Below are positions 37,583 through 45,890 of a DNA stretch of 64,000 bases, piece after piece. The notes under the pieces were generated by a model. The model saw only the letters and a list, made by a program, of their open reading frames with translations, was not told the DNA's origin and did no database searches. The DNA is from CAVVYA01 sp963752345 (GTDB lineage: Bacteria > Pseudomonadota > Alphaproteobacteria > SMXQ01), in the NCBI GenBank assembly GCA_963752345.1, contig CAVVYA010000002.1, positions 124,001 through 188,000 on the forward strand, in the 5' to 3' direction. How positions within the stretch are numbered: position 1 is the stretch's first letter; every line of letters begins with the position of its first letter. A program made the position numbers and the translations under genes.

Positions 37583-38662
37583 TCACTCGGCGGCGGGCTT
37601 GTCGCTGCTCACGGAGCCTTTGACAAGGTCGGTGGCGGCGATCGCCTTCTTGGCCGCCGCGACGATGGCGGGTGGCGTGCCGACGGTTTCCTCGACCACG
37701 GCCTGCAGCAACTCGCCGGAGAGCGGCGCGATGTTGAAACGCAGCTTCTGCGCATCGGCCAGGAATTCGGGCTGCCTGGTCATGGCCTCAAAGGCGCGGC
37801 GCAGGAAGGCGACGCGGTCTGCCGGCACGTTCGGTGGCGCGATCACCGGCCAGCCGAGCGCCGAGGGCGAGGAGAACAGCCGAAAGATCGCCCGCTCGGT
37901 GTCGTTGCGCGCGAGATCGATGAGATTGGGCACGTTCTCGTAGCCGGGCTCGGGCGCCAGGCCGAACTGCACCAGGAAAGCGACCTTGTGAACGAGATCG
38001 GGCGTCGCGGCGGCCATGCTGGCGAAGCTGTTGCCGGCGCGTCCATCGACTTCGCCGCGCTCCAGGGCGATGTCGATGTCGGAGCCGGTGCCATAGCCGG
38101 CGATCACGCGGAATTTGGTGCCGAGCACGTTGTTGAGCAGGGCTGGATAGATCTCGTTGCCGCCGCCCGCCCCGGTGGCGCCGAGGATCACCTCCCGCGT
38201 CTTGGCGTCTTCCAGGGTCGCAATCCCGCGACTGGCCCAGACATAGAGGTTGATCGTGATCGGCTGGAGGGTGCCGATCCAATTGAACTTGCCCGCGTCA
38301 TACTGCACGCCTTTGCCGTCGATCATCTGATGGAGCGCGATGGTATTGCCGATGGTGGCGAGCGTCGTGCCGTCGGCGGGTGCCTGAGTCGCCATGTAAT
38401 TGGCGGCGCGGACATGGCCGGCGCCACCCATATTGCGCGGCACGATGGTTGGCGCGCCGGGGATCTGCTTCGGCAGGTGCCGGGCGACCAGTCGTCCGCT
38501 GTTGTCGTAGCTCCCGGCCACGCCGGTCGAGATCACCATGGTCATGGTCTTGCCGCGGAAGAATTCGCCCGCCGTCTGGCTATGGACCGGCAGGCTCGAC
38601 AAGCTGCAGAGCGTGACCACGACGGCGCTACCAACGGCCGCCTTGCGAAAATCGATCAGCAT
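37583..38662 (-). CDS. TctC/Bug-family periplasmic solute-binding protein, second copy
   Basis: Solute-binding protein of 359 residues with signal peptide MLIDFRKAAVGSAVVVTLCS ending near PVHSQ. GGGAGGAG five bases upstream supports the ATG at 38662 over longer frames. Family blocks: MTMVISTGVAGSYDNSGRL, PTIVPRNMGGAGHVRAANYM, ILGATGAGGGNEIYPALLN. Like the first copy it has no TctA/TctB partner next to it, and it is only distantly similar to that copy. The ligand is unknown. Confidence 0.88.
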   Translation of the reverse strand: MLIDFRKAAVGSAVVVTLCSLSSLPVHSQTAGEFFRGKTMTMVISTGVAGSYDNSGRLVARHLPKQIPGAPTIVPRNMGGAGHVRAANYMATQAPADGTTLATIGNTIALHQMIDGKGVQYDAGKFNWIGTLQPITINLYVWASRGIATLEDAKTREVILGATGAGGGNEIYPALLNNVLGTKFRVIAGYGTGSDIDIALERGEVDGRAGNSFASMAAATPDLVHKVAFLVQFGLAPEPGYENVPNLIDLARNDTERAIFRLFSSPSALGWPVIAPPNVPADRVAFLRRAFEAMTRQPEFLADAQKLRFNIAPLSGELLQAVVEETVGTPPAIVAAAKKAIAATDLVKGSVSSDKPAAE

Positions 38663-38753
38663 GGCTCCTCCCAACGACTTATTTTTATGACGTCCCAGTG
38701 ACTCGATAAGGATAGCCGGATTTTCCTCTGAAAGAAGCCGGATTGAGCTTTTT

Positions 38754-40177
38754 TCAGTCGTTCCCGTAAGCTTGGCGCATCTGCGCGATCTCGGCGAGCT
38801 TGGCCTGAAGCGCCGACCAGTCATCGGTCTCAGCGATCGGCTTCCACAGCGCTTCCATCTCCTCGATCAACATGGTGCAGGGCGTCGCACGCTGGAAGTA
38901 GGGATGGTCGAGGCGCGCGCCGGGTGCGGGCGCATGATGTGCCAGCGCAGCGCGCACGGCGGCGAAGTTATCGGTCTTGTAGAAGTCGCGCGAGGGGCTG
39001 GCGTCGAGGCGCTCGGCGCGCGCGAGGCCGCCGTGGCAATCGAAGAAAGCCTGCTCGAACGGCGCCTTGGTTTCGGCGAGGAAATTCCAGAAGGCGCGCA
39101 CCAGCGCCGCGTCGGCGTCTTCGCCGCCGCTTGTGAGGCCGAGGCGGCGGAGCAGGGCGGCGGTGAAGGCCTCGTGGATGGTCGGCTCGAACACGCCCAG
39201 CGCTTTTTCGAGTTCGGCCTGCGTTGCGCGAACGGCACCAGGCATTCGGCGAGCCGCGTCAGATTCCAGAACAGCGCTTCCGGTTGGCGGCCGAATGAAT
39301 AGAGCCCGCTATGGTCGAAATAGGCGGCGGTGAAAGCCGGGTCGTTGGCCGGCAGGAAGCGCCATGGGCCGTAGTCGAAGCTCTCGCCGGTAACGTTGAT
39401 ATTGTCGGAATTGAGCACGCCGTGGACGAAGCCGGCAGCCAGCCAGTTCGCCCCGGTGCGCGCCACGCGGCGGCAGACCTCTTCGAGAAAGGCGACCGCG
39501 CGTTGGCTCGTGTCGTCGTGCCGGATCTCCGGCATATAGGTCCGCACGGTGTGATCGAGCAGGCGCAGCACATTGTCCGTCTCGCCCAACGCGCGCAGGC
39601 GCTGGAAGCTGCCGATGCGGATATGGGAATGGCTGAGGCGCACGAGGACCGAGGAGCGCGTGGGCGAGGGCTCGTCGCCACGCACGAGCTCCTCGCCGGT
39701 CTCGATCAGGCTGAAGCTCTTCGAGGTGTCGACGCCGAGCGCTTCGAGCATCTCGGTCGCCAGGATCTCGCGCACGCCGCCCTTGAGGGTGAGCCGGCCG
39801 TCCGCCGTGCGCGAATAGGGCGTGCGCCCGCTGCCCTTGGTGCCGAGATCGAGCAGGCGGCCGTCCTGCGCATCGTGCAATTGCGCGAACAGGAAGCCGC
39901 GGCCATCGCCGATCTCGGGATTGTAGGTGCGGAACTGATGGCCGTGATAGCGCAGCGCCAGCGGTTGCGGGAAGGTGCCCGGCAGCGGTTCGAACTTCGC
40001 GAAATGCGCGATCCATTCGTCATCGCTGAGGCCATCGAGCCCGACCCGCTCGGCCCAGCGCCGGTTGCGGTAGCGCAGGATGTGCTGCGGGAATTCCGCC
40101 GGGCGCACGGTGTCGTAGAAGGCGCTGCCAAGGTCGGCATGGCGGGTGGACGGCCGATAGGTCGGAGACGGCGGCAT
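38754..40177 (-). CDS. selO: SelO/YdiU protein adenylyltransferase, frame broken near 39235
   Basis: Pseudokinase-fold enzyme that transfers AMP to protein hydroxyls. The 5' part has RYRNRRWAERVGLDGLSDDEW, ALRYHGHQFRTYNPEIGDGRG, LDLGTKGSGRTPYSRTADGR, and GFVHGVLNSDNINVTGESFD, including the metal-binding Asn. After LTRLAECLVPFA the reading frame shifts by one base and continues as QAELEKALGVFEPTIHEAF to the C-terminal RQAYGND. A one-base deletion at about 39235 explains it. The corrected protein has about 475 residues. No C-terminal selenocysteine or Cys-Ser-Ser motif is visible. Confidence 0.9.
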
Positions 40178-40273
40178 GACAATCCTGAGGCGTGGAGAAA
40201 TGGCGAGCTGGATGGGGATGGAGGGGCGAACAGGAGTGGCGGTGACTGCGTGGTGTGTGATGGATGCGGCGCG

Positions 40274-41533
40274 TTACGGCTCTTCCTCGAACCGGCGGCC
40301 TTTGGCATCGATCGCGGAGCCGTCGACGCAGGGCGCCTCGATCCCGGTGACGAATGCGCCGTCGTTGTTGCGCTTGAAGGGCGCCTGTTCGGCGATCTCG
40401 TCGCGCTGGGCGGCGACCTGGCGGCGCTCGGCCTTGAGGTAGCGGTCGACCGCCTTGGCGAAGCCCTCGTCGGGAATGTAATGGGCGCTGTAGGTCGGCT
40501 CGGGCATGTAGCCGCGCGCCGGCTTGTGGTGGCTGCCGCCGGCGCCGGCTTCGACGCGCGCCAGGCCGCGCTCGATGGCGAAATCCATGGCGCGGTAGTA
40601 GCAGACCTCGAAATGCAGGAACGGGTGATGCTCGAGCGCGCCCCAGTTGCGGCCATAGAGCGCGTCGCCGCCCATCATATTGAGCGCGCCGGCGATCGGC
40701 CGGCCTTCGCGGTAGGCGATGACCAGCACCGTGCTGTCGGCGAGCGTGGCGCCGAGCCGGTCGAAGAAGTCGCGCGTCAGGTAGGCCTGGCCCCACTTGC
40801 GCCCGGCGGTGTCCATATAGAATTCGAAAAACGCATCCCAATGCTCGGGCTTGATGGCGGCGCCGTTGAGCGTCTCGATGGCGATGCCCATCTCGGCGAC
40901 CTGGGCGCGTTCCTTGCGGATCATCTTGCGCTTGCGCGACGAGAGCTGCGCCAGAAAATCGTCGAACGTTTTGTAGCCCAAGTTATGCCAGTGGAACTGC
41001 TGGCCTTCGCGCATCAGGAAGCCGTGGCGGCCGAACAGCTCCCACTCGGCGCGGGTCGGGAAGGTGACATGCAGCGACGAGACATTGCTGCGCTTGGTCA
41101 CCTCGAGCAAGCCGCGCACCAGCAGGTCGGCCACGTCGGGGCCCGCCGCCGGGTGCAGCAGCAGGCGCGGGCCGGTCACCGGCGTGAAGGGCACGGCGGA
41201 CTGCAGTTTCGGATAATACCGCCCGCCGGCGCGCTCGTAGGCGTCGGCCCACGCCCAGTCGAAAACGTATTCGCCGTAGGAATGGCCTTTCAGGTAGAGC
41301 GGCACGGCGCCGACGATTCGTCCGCCGTCGTCCTCGGCGATGACATGCTGGGCCTGCCAGCCGGTACCGCGCACCGCGGACTCGCTGGCCTCGGCGGCGT
41401 GAAAGAACGCATGGGCGAGGAACGGATTGCTGCCCGGCTCATGCGGCCTGGCGCAGGCGTCCCAATCCTCGGCCGCCACGTCGGCGATCCGTGGGATGAC
41501 TTTGAGAGTCAGGTCCTGACCGCCGTCAGGCAT
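40274..41533 (-). CDS. GNAT-like protein of the COG3146/DUF482 family
   Basis: A 419-residue protein with a duplicated acetyltransferase-like fold, related to FemAB/peptidoglycan-bridge type enzymes. Recognisable stretches are NPFLAHAFFHAAEASESAV, YGEYVFDWAWADAYERAG, KLQSAVPFTPVTGPRLL, and YCRAMDFAIERGL-like HFEVCYYRAMDFAIERGLA. The substrate is unknown. Its start overlaps the antiporter stop by 8 bases, so the two are probably co-transcribed. Confidence 0.85.
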   Translation of the reverse strand: MPDGGQDLTLKVIPRIADVAAEDWDACARPHEPGSNPFLAHAFFHAAEASESAVRGTGWQAQHVIAEDDGGRIVGAVPLYLKGHSYGEYVFDWAWADAYERAGGRYYPKLQSAVPFTPVTGPRLLLHPAAGPDVADLLVRGLLEVTKRSNVSSLHVTFPTRAEWELFGRHGFLMREGQQFHWHNLGYKTFDDFLAQLSSRKRKMIRKERAQVAEMGIAIETLNGAAIKPEHWDAFFEFYMDTAGRKWGQAYLTRDFFDRLGATLADSTVLVIAYREGRPIAGALNMMGGDALYGRNWGALEHHPFLHFEVCYYRAMDFAIERGLARVEAGAGGSHHKPARGYMPEPTYSAHYIPDEGFAKAVDRYLKAERRQVAAQRDEIAEQAPFKRNNDGAFVTGIEAPCVDGSAIDAKGRRFEEEP

Positions 41534-43370
41534 CGCTTGCTCCTTTCTGCCGGCGCCGGTGCAGCGCCTGGCGCAGCGGCTCGCTCAGCGCGACGATGAC
41601 GATGCGCATCTGGTCGGGCCAGCGGCGCGCCGACGGCGGCGGTTCGATATCGAGGCCGACCCGCGTCACCACGCCGGATTCGACCGCGCGGACGATGAAC
41701 TCGACCTCGCCGATATGCAGTCTGCGGCCTGGCTGCGGCGATTTCAACAGGCCGCGGCGGAGGAATCCGCCGACCGTATAGGCGCGCAGGTTGCGCGGCA
41801 CGCGGAACTCATAGAGGTCGGCCACCGCGCCCAGGTTGGCCTCGCCGTCGAGCACGAATTCGCCGAGCATTTCGTCGGGCCGCGACCGGGCGCTGCGCTG
41901 GCTGCGCGCGGCGAAGAAGCGGTCGAGCAATTCCATCTCCTCGCTCGGCGCCATGATCAGCACATAATCGCCAGGCGCCAGCCGCTGGATTGCCTTGACG
42001 TCCTGCAGCACGCCGTCGCGGATGATGCTGACGATGTTGACGCCGTCGGGCAGGGGCAGACGTTCCAGGCGCCGCCGCGTCGCCATGCTGAACGGCTGCA
42101 CCGTGTAGGCGGCCATGTCGCGCCCGCTGCGGCCCGGCAGGTCGAGATCGGCGCGCAGCGGCGCCGCGGGCCGCGGCGGCCGTTCGAGGCCGAGCCGGCG
42201 GGCGGCGGCCGACACCGTCCAGCCCTGCACCACGAGCGAGGTCAGCACGACGACGAAGGCGACGGCGAAAAACATCTGAGCGCCCGCCACGCCGGCGAGC
42301 ACCGGGATGGTGCCGAGATAGATCGGTACGGCGCCGCGCAGGCCGACCCAGGAGATGAAGGCGATCTCGCGCCACTCGTAGCGGAACGGCAGCAGGCAGA
42401 GCACGACGGCGGCCGGCCGCGCGACGACGATCAGGAAGATGGCGAAGGCGAGCGCCGGCAGCAGATGCGGCACCATCTGGTGCGGCGTGACCAGCAGGCC
42501 GAGCATGAGGAACATCATGATCTGGCTGAGCCATGCGAGCCCGTCATGAAAGCGGTTGATGAGCTGGGTCGCCCGGTGGCGCCGGTTGCCGAGGATCAGG
42601 CCGACCAGGTAGATCGCCATGAAGCCGCTGGCATGGACTGACTGGGCGATGCCGAACACCGTCATGGCGAAGGCCAAGGCGAAGATCGGATAGAGGCCGG
42701 AGGCGATCTCGAGCCGGTTGATGATCTGCAGCAGGAGCCATCCGCCGACCAGGCCGAACGCCGCGCCGCCGGCGATCTGGATGAGGAATTCGATGGCGAA
42801 ATCGTCGGCCGCCGCCCAGGTCAGGTCGCTGGCGCCCGCCTCCAGGAGTTGGACGCAGAGGATGGTCAGGAAGATCGCCATCGGATCGTTGAGGCCGGAT
42901 TCCACCTCCAGGATGGCGCTGACCCGCTCCTTCAGGCGCAGGCCATGGAGGTGCAGCAGGAAAAACACGGCGGCGGCATCGGTCGAGGCGACGATCGAGC
43001 CGACCAGTAGGCCCTGCACGAAATCGAGGCCGAGCACCCACATGGCGAAGCCGGCGCACAGCAGCGCCGTCACCAGCACGCCGACCGTGGCGAGCACGAG
43101 CGCCGGCCGGCCGGCCATGCGCAGGCTCTGCCGGCTGGTGCGCAGTCCGCCGTCGAACAGGATGACGGCGAGCGCGATGCTGCCGGCGATATAGGCCGCC
43201 TGGAAGTCGTTGAACAGGATGCCGCCCGGTCCGTCCTCGCCGGCCAGCATGCCGAGCGCGAGGAAGACCAGCAGCAGCGGCGCGCCGATGCGCGAGGACA
43301 CCAGCCCCGCGAGGATGCTGAGGGTGACGAGCCCGGCGCCGACCAGGATCAGACTGTTGGCGAATTCCAT
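41526..43370 (-). CDS. K+/H+ antiporter, CPA1 family (NhaP2/CvrA-like)
   Basis: Cation/proton antiporter of 614 residues. The membrane domain (about 1-395, roughly 12-13 helices) has LALGMLAGEDGPGGI, IVASTDAAAVFFLL with the ion-binding Asp pair region, and LEVESGLNDPMAIFLTI. A TrkA-C/RCK-type domain (about 405-485; VNIVSIIRDGVLQDVKAIQRL) and a CorC-like transporter-associated domain (about 500-595) follow. This order matches potassium-specific NhaP2. It may regulate cytoplasmic K+ and pH. Confidence 0.88.
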   Translation of the reverse strand: MEFANSLILVGAGLVTLSILAGLVSSRIGAPLLLVFLALGMLAGEDGPGGILFNDFQAAYIAGSIALAVILFDGGLRTSRQSLRMAGRPALVLATVGVLVTALLCAGFAMWVLGLDFVQGLLVGSIVASTDAAAVFFLLHLHGLRLKERVSAILEVESGLNDPMAIFLTILCVQLLEAGASDLTWAAADDFAIEFLIQIAGGAAFGLVGGWLLLQIINRLEIASGLYPIFALAFAMTVFGIAQSVHASGFMAIYLVGLILGNRRHRATQLINRFHDGLAWLSQIMMFLMLGLLVTPHQMVPHLLPALAFAIFLIVVARPAAVVLCLLPFRYEWREIAFISWVGLRGAVPIYLGTIPVLAGVAGAQMFFAVAFVVVLTSLVVQGWTVSAAARRLGLERPPRPAAPLRADLDLPGRSGRDMAAYTVQPFSMATRRRLERLPLPDGVNIVSIIRDGVLQDVKAIQRLAPGDYVLIMAPSEEMELLDRFFAARSQRSARSRPDEMLGEFVLDGEANLGAVADLYEFRVPRNLRAYTVGGFLRRGLLKSPQPGRRLHIGEVEFIVRAVESGVVTRVGLDIEPPPSARRWPDQMRIVIVALSEPLRQALHRRRQKGASDA

Positions 43371-43468
43371 GATCCTGTTTTACGTCACGGGAGGCGGATC
43401 AGACGATGCTAAATTGACGGGCAAGCCGTGTTGAGCGGGATAGGCGAGTCGCGCCAGTTCACTGTAAC

Positions 43469-43567
43469 TCCCTCCCCCTCGATGGGGGAGGGTGGGGTGG
43501 GGGTGACCTGCGTCATCGCTCGTGGCGCCGCACCCCCCACCTGACCTCCCCCACAAGGGGGGAGGGA
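43469..43567. repeat. Palindromic C/G-rich intergenic repeat
   Basis: Two hairpins, CCCTCCCCCTCGATGGGGGAGGG-like (43471-43493) and CCTCCCCCACAAGGGGGGAGG (43546-43566), flank a third pairing between GGTGGGGTGGGGGT and ACCCCCCACCTGACC. Such CCTCCCCC/GGGGGAGG units are dispersed REP-like elements in many Alphaproteobacteria. No other copy was noticed here. It lies in the 233-base gap upstream of the antiporter gene. Confidence 0.65.
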
Positions 43568-43603
43568 AAGATGTTCGTCATGAAGAGATGACGACCGTGC
43601 GCC

Positions 43604-44071
43604 TCACAGGATCTCCAGCACGCCGTCGACCTCGACTGCCACGTTGAAGGGCAGGCTGCTGACGCCGACGGCGGCGCGGGCATGCCGGCCCTTGTCGCCG
43701 AACACCTCGACCAGCAGGTCGGAGGCGCCGTTCATCACCTTGGGCTGCTCGGCGAAGTCCGGCGCGCTGTTGACGTAGCCGTTGATCTTGACCCAGCGCA
43801 CCACCCGGTCCAGATCGCCGCCGCACGCCGCCTTGGCCTGGGCGATCAGGTTGAGCGCGCAGACGCGGGCGGCCTCCTGGCCCTGCTTGAGGCTCAGCCC
43901 GCCGCCCAGCTTGCCGACATATTTGAGTTCGCCGTTCCACAGGGTGATCTGGCCGGCGAGGAACACCAGCCGGCCGCTGACCACGAACGGCACGTAGTTG
44001 GCGGCAGGCGCCGCCGGGGTAGGAATATCGAGCCCGAGTTCCTTCAGGCGCGCATCGATCTTGCCGGTCAT
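43604..44071 (-). CDS. RidA-family protein
   Basis: RidA/YjgF-like protein of 155 residues. Family members hydrolyse reactive enamine/imine intermediates. Features are FVVSGRLVFLAGQITLWNGE, GQEAARVCALNLIAQAKAACGGDLDRVVRWVKINGYVNS, and the C-terminal GRHARAAVGVSSLPFNVAVEVDG with the conserved Arg and Glu of the active site. It belongs to the longer YjgH-like subgroup. The substrate is unknown. It is divergent from the small lipoprotein gene upstream. Confidence 0.88.
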   Translation of the reverse strand: MTGKIDARLKELGLDIPTPAAPAANYVPFVVSGRLVFLAGQITLWNGELKYVGKLGGGLSLKQGQEAARVCALNLIAQAKAACGGDLDRVVRWVKINGYVNSAPDFAEQPKVMNGASDLLVEVFGDKGRHARAAVGVSSLPFNVAVEVDGVLEIL

Positions 44072-44273
44072 GGCGAGCTCCGTCGTGTCACGATTTGTCC
44101 CGCCGATTTTAGCAGCCCCATGTGACGGGGCCAGCTTGCTTGTTTGTATAAGCTGAAGAAGAACGTCGAAAGCCCGCCCCTGCTATCACGCCAAAGTGTC
44201 GGGAATTCAGGCGGGCGCCCGCCCGACTGGAGAAAATCCACTTTTCGCTCCATGGTTTGGGATTGAAGGGCCT

Positions 44274-44422
44274 ATGACGTTCCACCGTTTGGCGACCGCC
44301 GTCCTCGTGATCGCCGCTGTGGCGGGGCTGGGCTCTGTCTGACGCCGGTGATCGACCGCGATCTCGACCGGCTTTCCGGCGCCCGCAAGACGCCCGCTCC
44401 GGTGCCGGCGCCCGCGGAGTAA
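44274..44422 (+). CDS. Small putative lipoprotein, frame broken by one base
   Basis: An ATG at 44274 after GAAGGG starts MTFHRLATAVLVIAAVAGLG, then stops at SV-TGA. Adding one base near 44332-44338 gives LGSC followed by LTPVIDRDLDRLSGARKTPA and PVPAPAE, ending at TAA 44420-44422. LGSC is a perfect lipobox, so the restored product is a lipoprotein of about 49 residues. The 149-base span is one short of a multiple of three, consistent with a deletion. The stop abuts the oxidoreductase stop directly. The function is unknown. Confidence 0.5.
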
Positions 44423-45430
44423 TCAGGCGGCGGCCGAGCTGCCGGTCGCGCCGAGCCGCTCGCGCACCCCGGCCAGGAGTTCGAGGGAGCGCAGGCGGGC
44501 GGCCTGGCTGTGGATATGGGCGGTGACCATGAGCTCGTCGGGCCGGGTCGCGGCGACGAATTGCCGCAGTCCGCTCGCGACCGTGTCGGGCGATCCGACG
44601 AAGGAATAGGCGAGCGCCTCGTCGACGCCTTTGCGTTCCTCGCGCGTCCAGCCGATTGTCTCGACCGGCGCCGGCACCTGGCCGGGATTGCCGCGATGAA
44701 GATGGAGGAATGCCTGCTGCTGGGCGGTGAACTGGTAGCGCGCCTCCTCATCGGTGTCGGCGGCGAGCGCGTTCACCGTCAGCATGACGCGCGGCCGGTC
44801 GAGCCGCGCCGAGGGCTCGAAGCGCTCGCGGTAGGCCGTGATCGCCGCCATCATGGCCGGTGGCGAGAAGTGCGCGGCAAAAGCGAACGGCAGGCCGAGA
44901 AGAGCGGCCAGTTGCGCGCTGAAGGTGCTGGAGCCGAGCAGCCAGACCTCCACAGAAGCGCCGGCGCCGGGCACCGCCTGGATGCGCTGGCCCGGGCGCG
45001 CCGGTTCGAAATAGGCGAGCAGCTCCTGGACATCCTGGGGAAACCGCTCGGCACTGTTCATGTCGCGGCGCAGCGCGCGCATGGTCAGCATGTCGCTGCC
45101 CGGGGCGCGGCCGAGGCCGAGATCGATGCGGCCCGGATGGAGCGCGGCGAGGGTGCCGAACTGCTCCGCGATCACCAGCGGCGAATGGTTGGGCAGCATG
45201 ATGCCGCCCGATCCGACCCGGATCGTCGTGGTGCCGCCGGCGACGTGAGCAATCACAACCGCGGTCGCGGCGCTGCCGACTCCGGTCATGTTGTGATGCT
45301 CGGCGAGCCAGAACCGGTGGTAGCCCAGGGTTTCGGCGTGGCGCGCATATGCCAGGGTATTGCGCAACGCATCGCTTGCCGTGGCCCCTTCGGCGATCGG
45401 CGACAGATCAAGCACGGAGAACGGCATCAT
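44423..45430 (-). CDS. Luciferase-like (LLM class) flavin-dependent oxidoreductase
   Basis: FMN-dependent monooxygenase-like barrel of 335 residues. Diagnostic blocks are MPFSVLDLSPIAEGATASDA, HAETLGYHRFWLAEHHNM, IRVGSGGIMLPNHSPLVIAEQFGTLA, and GRIDLGLGRAPGSD. This corresponds to the MsnO8-type subgroup. The substrate is unknown. The start ATG (doubled ATGATG) is at 45430; the region upstream carries a structured RNA candidate ending in a terminator 137 bases away. Confidence 0.9.
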   Translation of the reverse strand: MMPFSVLDLSPIAEGATASDALRNTLAYARHAETLGYHRFWLAEHHNMTGVGSAATAVVIAHVAGGTTTIRVGSGGIMLPNHSPLVIAEQFGTLAALHPGRIDLGLGRAPGSDMLTMRALRRDMNSAERFPQDVQELLAYFEPARPGQRIQAVPGAGASVEVWLLGSSTFSAQLAALLGLPFAFAAHFSPPAMMAAITAYRERFEPSARLDRPRVMLTVNALAADTDEEARYQFTAQQQAFLHLHRGNPGQVPAPVETIGWTREERKGVDEALAYSFVGSPDTVASGLRQFVAATRPDELMVTAHIHSQAARLRSLELLAGVRERLGATGSSAAA

Positions 45431-45566
45431 GACGAGAACTCCACTGACATCCTTGTCAGGTGGCGTGAAGCGGCCGGGATTTCAACGCACCGGATGGTTA
45501 TCGCGGTTTGATTGTGGCGCATCGCTTGGGATGGCTTGCGGCTCTGCGGAGCGTGGCGGGATGCAG

Positions 45567-45600
45567 GAAAAAGGGGAGTGCGGCGAACCACACTCCCCTT
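45567..45600 (-). terminator. Intrinsic terminator reading towards the LLM oxidoreductase gene
   Basis: On the minus strand, AAGGGGAGTG pairs perfectly with CACTCCCCTT across a 10-base loop, and the T-run continues to five T residues. Upstream, CTCCC (45607-45611) could pair with GGGAG of the terminator's first arm, giving an alternative hairpin. Confidence 0.85.
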
Positions 45601-45840
45601 AAGTTTCAGGGAGAACCTACACCACTTACTCTAGGTTACTCGTACTCTGAGATCCCCAGCCGCGCCACGGTACGCTTTGGCAGTCCCGTGACGGACCAGG
45701 GATTGATTGCCGCATTCGAAGGTATCCCCCTCAGAGCACCGCTCTGAAATAGACCTCCTCTTGCGACCCTGAGGAGATTGGTTTTCGGCGTACCAACCTC
45801 TTCAGTCCGTGGGCGTCGCCGCATGTGGCGGCTTCGCCTG
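45567..45840 (-). ncRNA. Candidate structured RNA between nrdJ and the LLM oxidoreductase gene
   Basis: This gap has no convincing gene but dense base-pairing potential. On the minus strand GGTACGC (45794-45788) pairs with GCGTACC (45675-45669), enclosing three hairpins: CTCCTC/GAGGAG (45755-45776), CAGAGC/GCTCTG (45732-45746), and a two-part stem (45679-45711). A further hairpin (45812-45838) precedes it, and AACCTA/TAGGTT (45614-45637) plus a perfect terminator follow. A 78-codon frame (45636-45872) crosses it but looks non-coding. No known riboswitch or tmRNA core was recognised. It could be a stand-alone RNA, a 3' region of nrdJ, or a leader. Ends are approximate. Confidence 0.45.
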
Positions 45841-45848
45841 TTCTTGCC

Positions 45849-45872
45849 GTGAGCGAGCATACGCTCACTCAC
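45849..45872. other. Strong hairpin just after nrdJ
   Basis: GTGAGCGAGC (45849-45858) and GCTCACTCAC (45863-45872) form 10 pairs (one G-T wobble) with an ATAC loop, 19 bases after the nrdJ stop. On the minus strand no T-run follows, so it is more likely a 3' stabilising or processing structure than a terminator. Confidence 0.6.
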
Positions 45873-45890
45873 AATAATTTTCTCCTCACA

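Noticed and set aside
39311..41599. Very long antisense open frames (for example opposite selO and its neighbours, opposite nrdJ at 45825-49805, and opposite putA at 16921-19380).
   Set aside because: High GC and strong codon bias create open antisense frames. The opposite strand carries the conserved families and motifs.
43371..43603. CRISPR or attachment site suggested by repeated CCTCCCCC units.
   Set aside because: The units form palindromes rather than regularly spaced direct repeats, and there are no cas or integrase genes nearby. It fits a REP-like element.
45601..45720. Possible cobalamin riboswitch on the plus strand (GCCACGG and an AGTCCCGTGACGGACC box-like stretch).
   Set aside because: The core B12-box order and the upstream GGTG/GGGAA elements are missing, and no plus-strand gene follows. 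nrdJ lies on the minus strand and upstream of this region.
45636..45872. A 78-codon minus-strand frame after nrdJ.
   Set aside because: It lies across the predicted hairpins, has no ribosome binding site, and its composition looks non-coding. RNA structure explains the region better.
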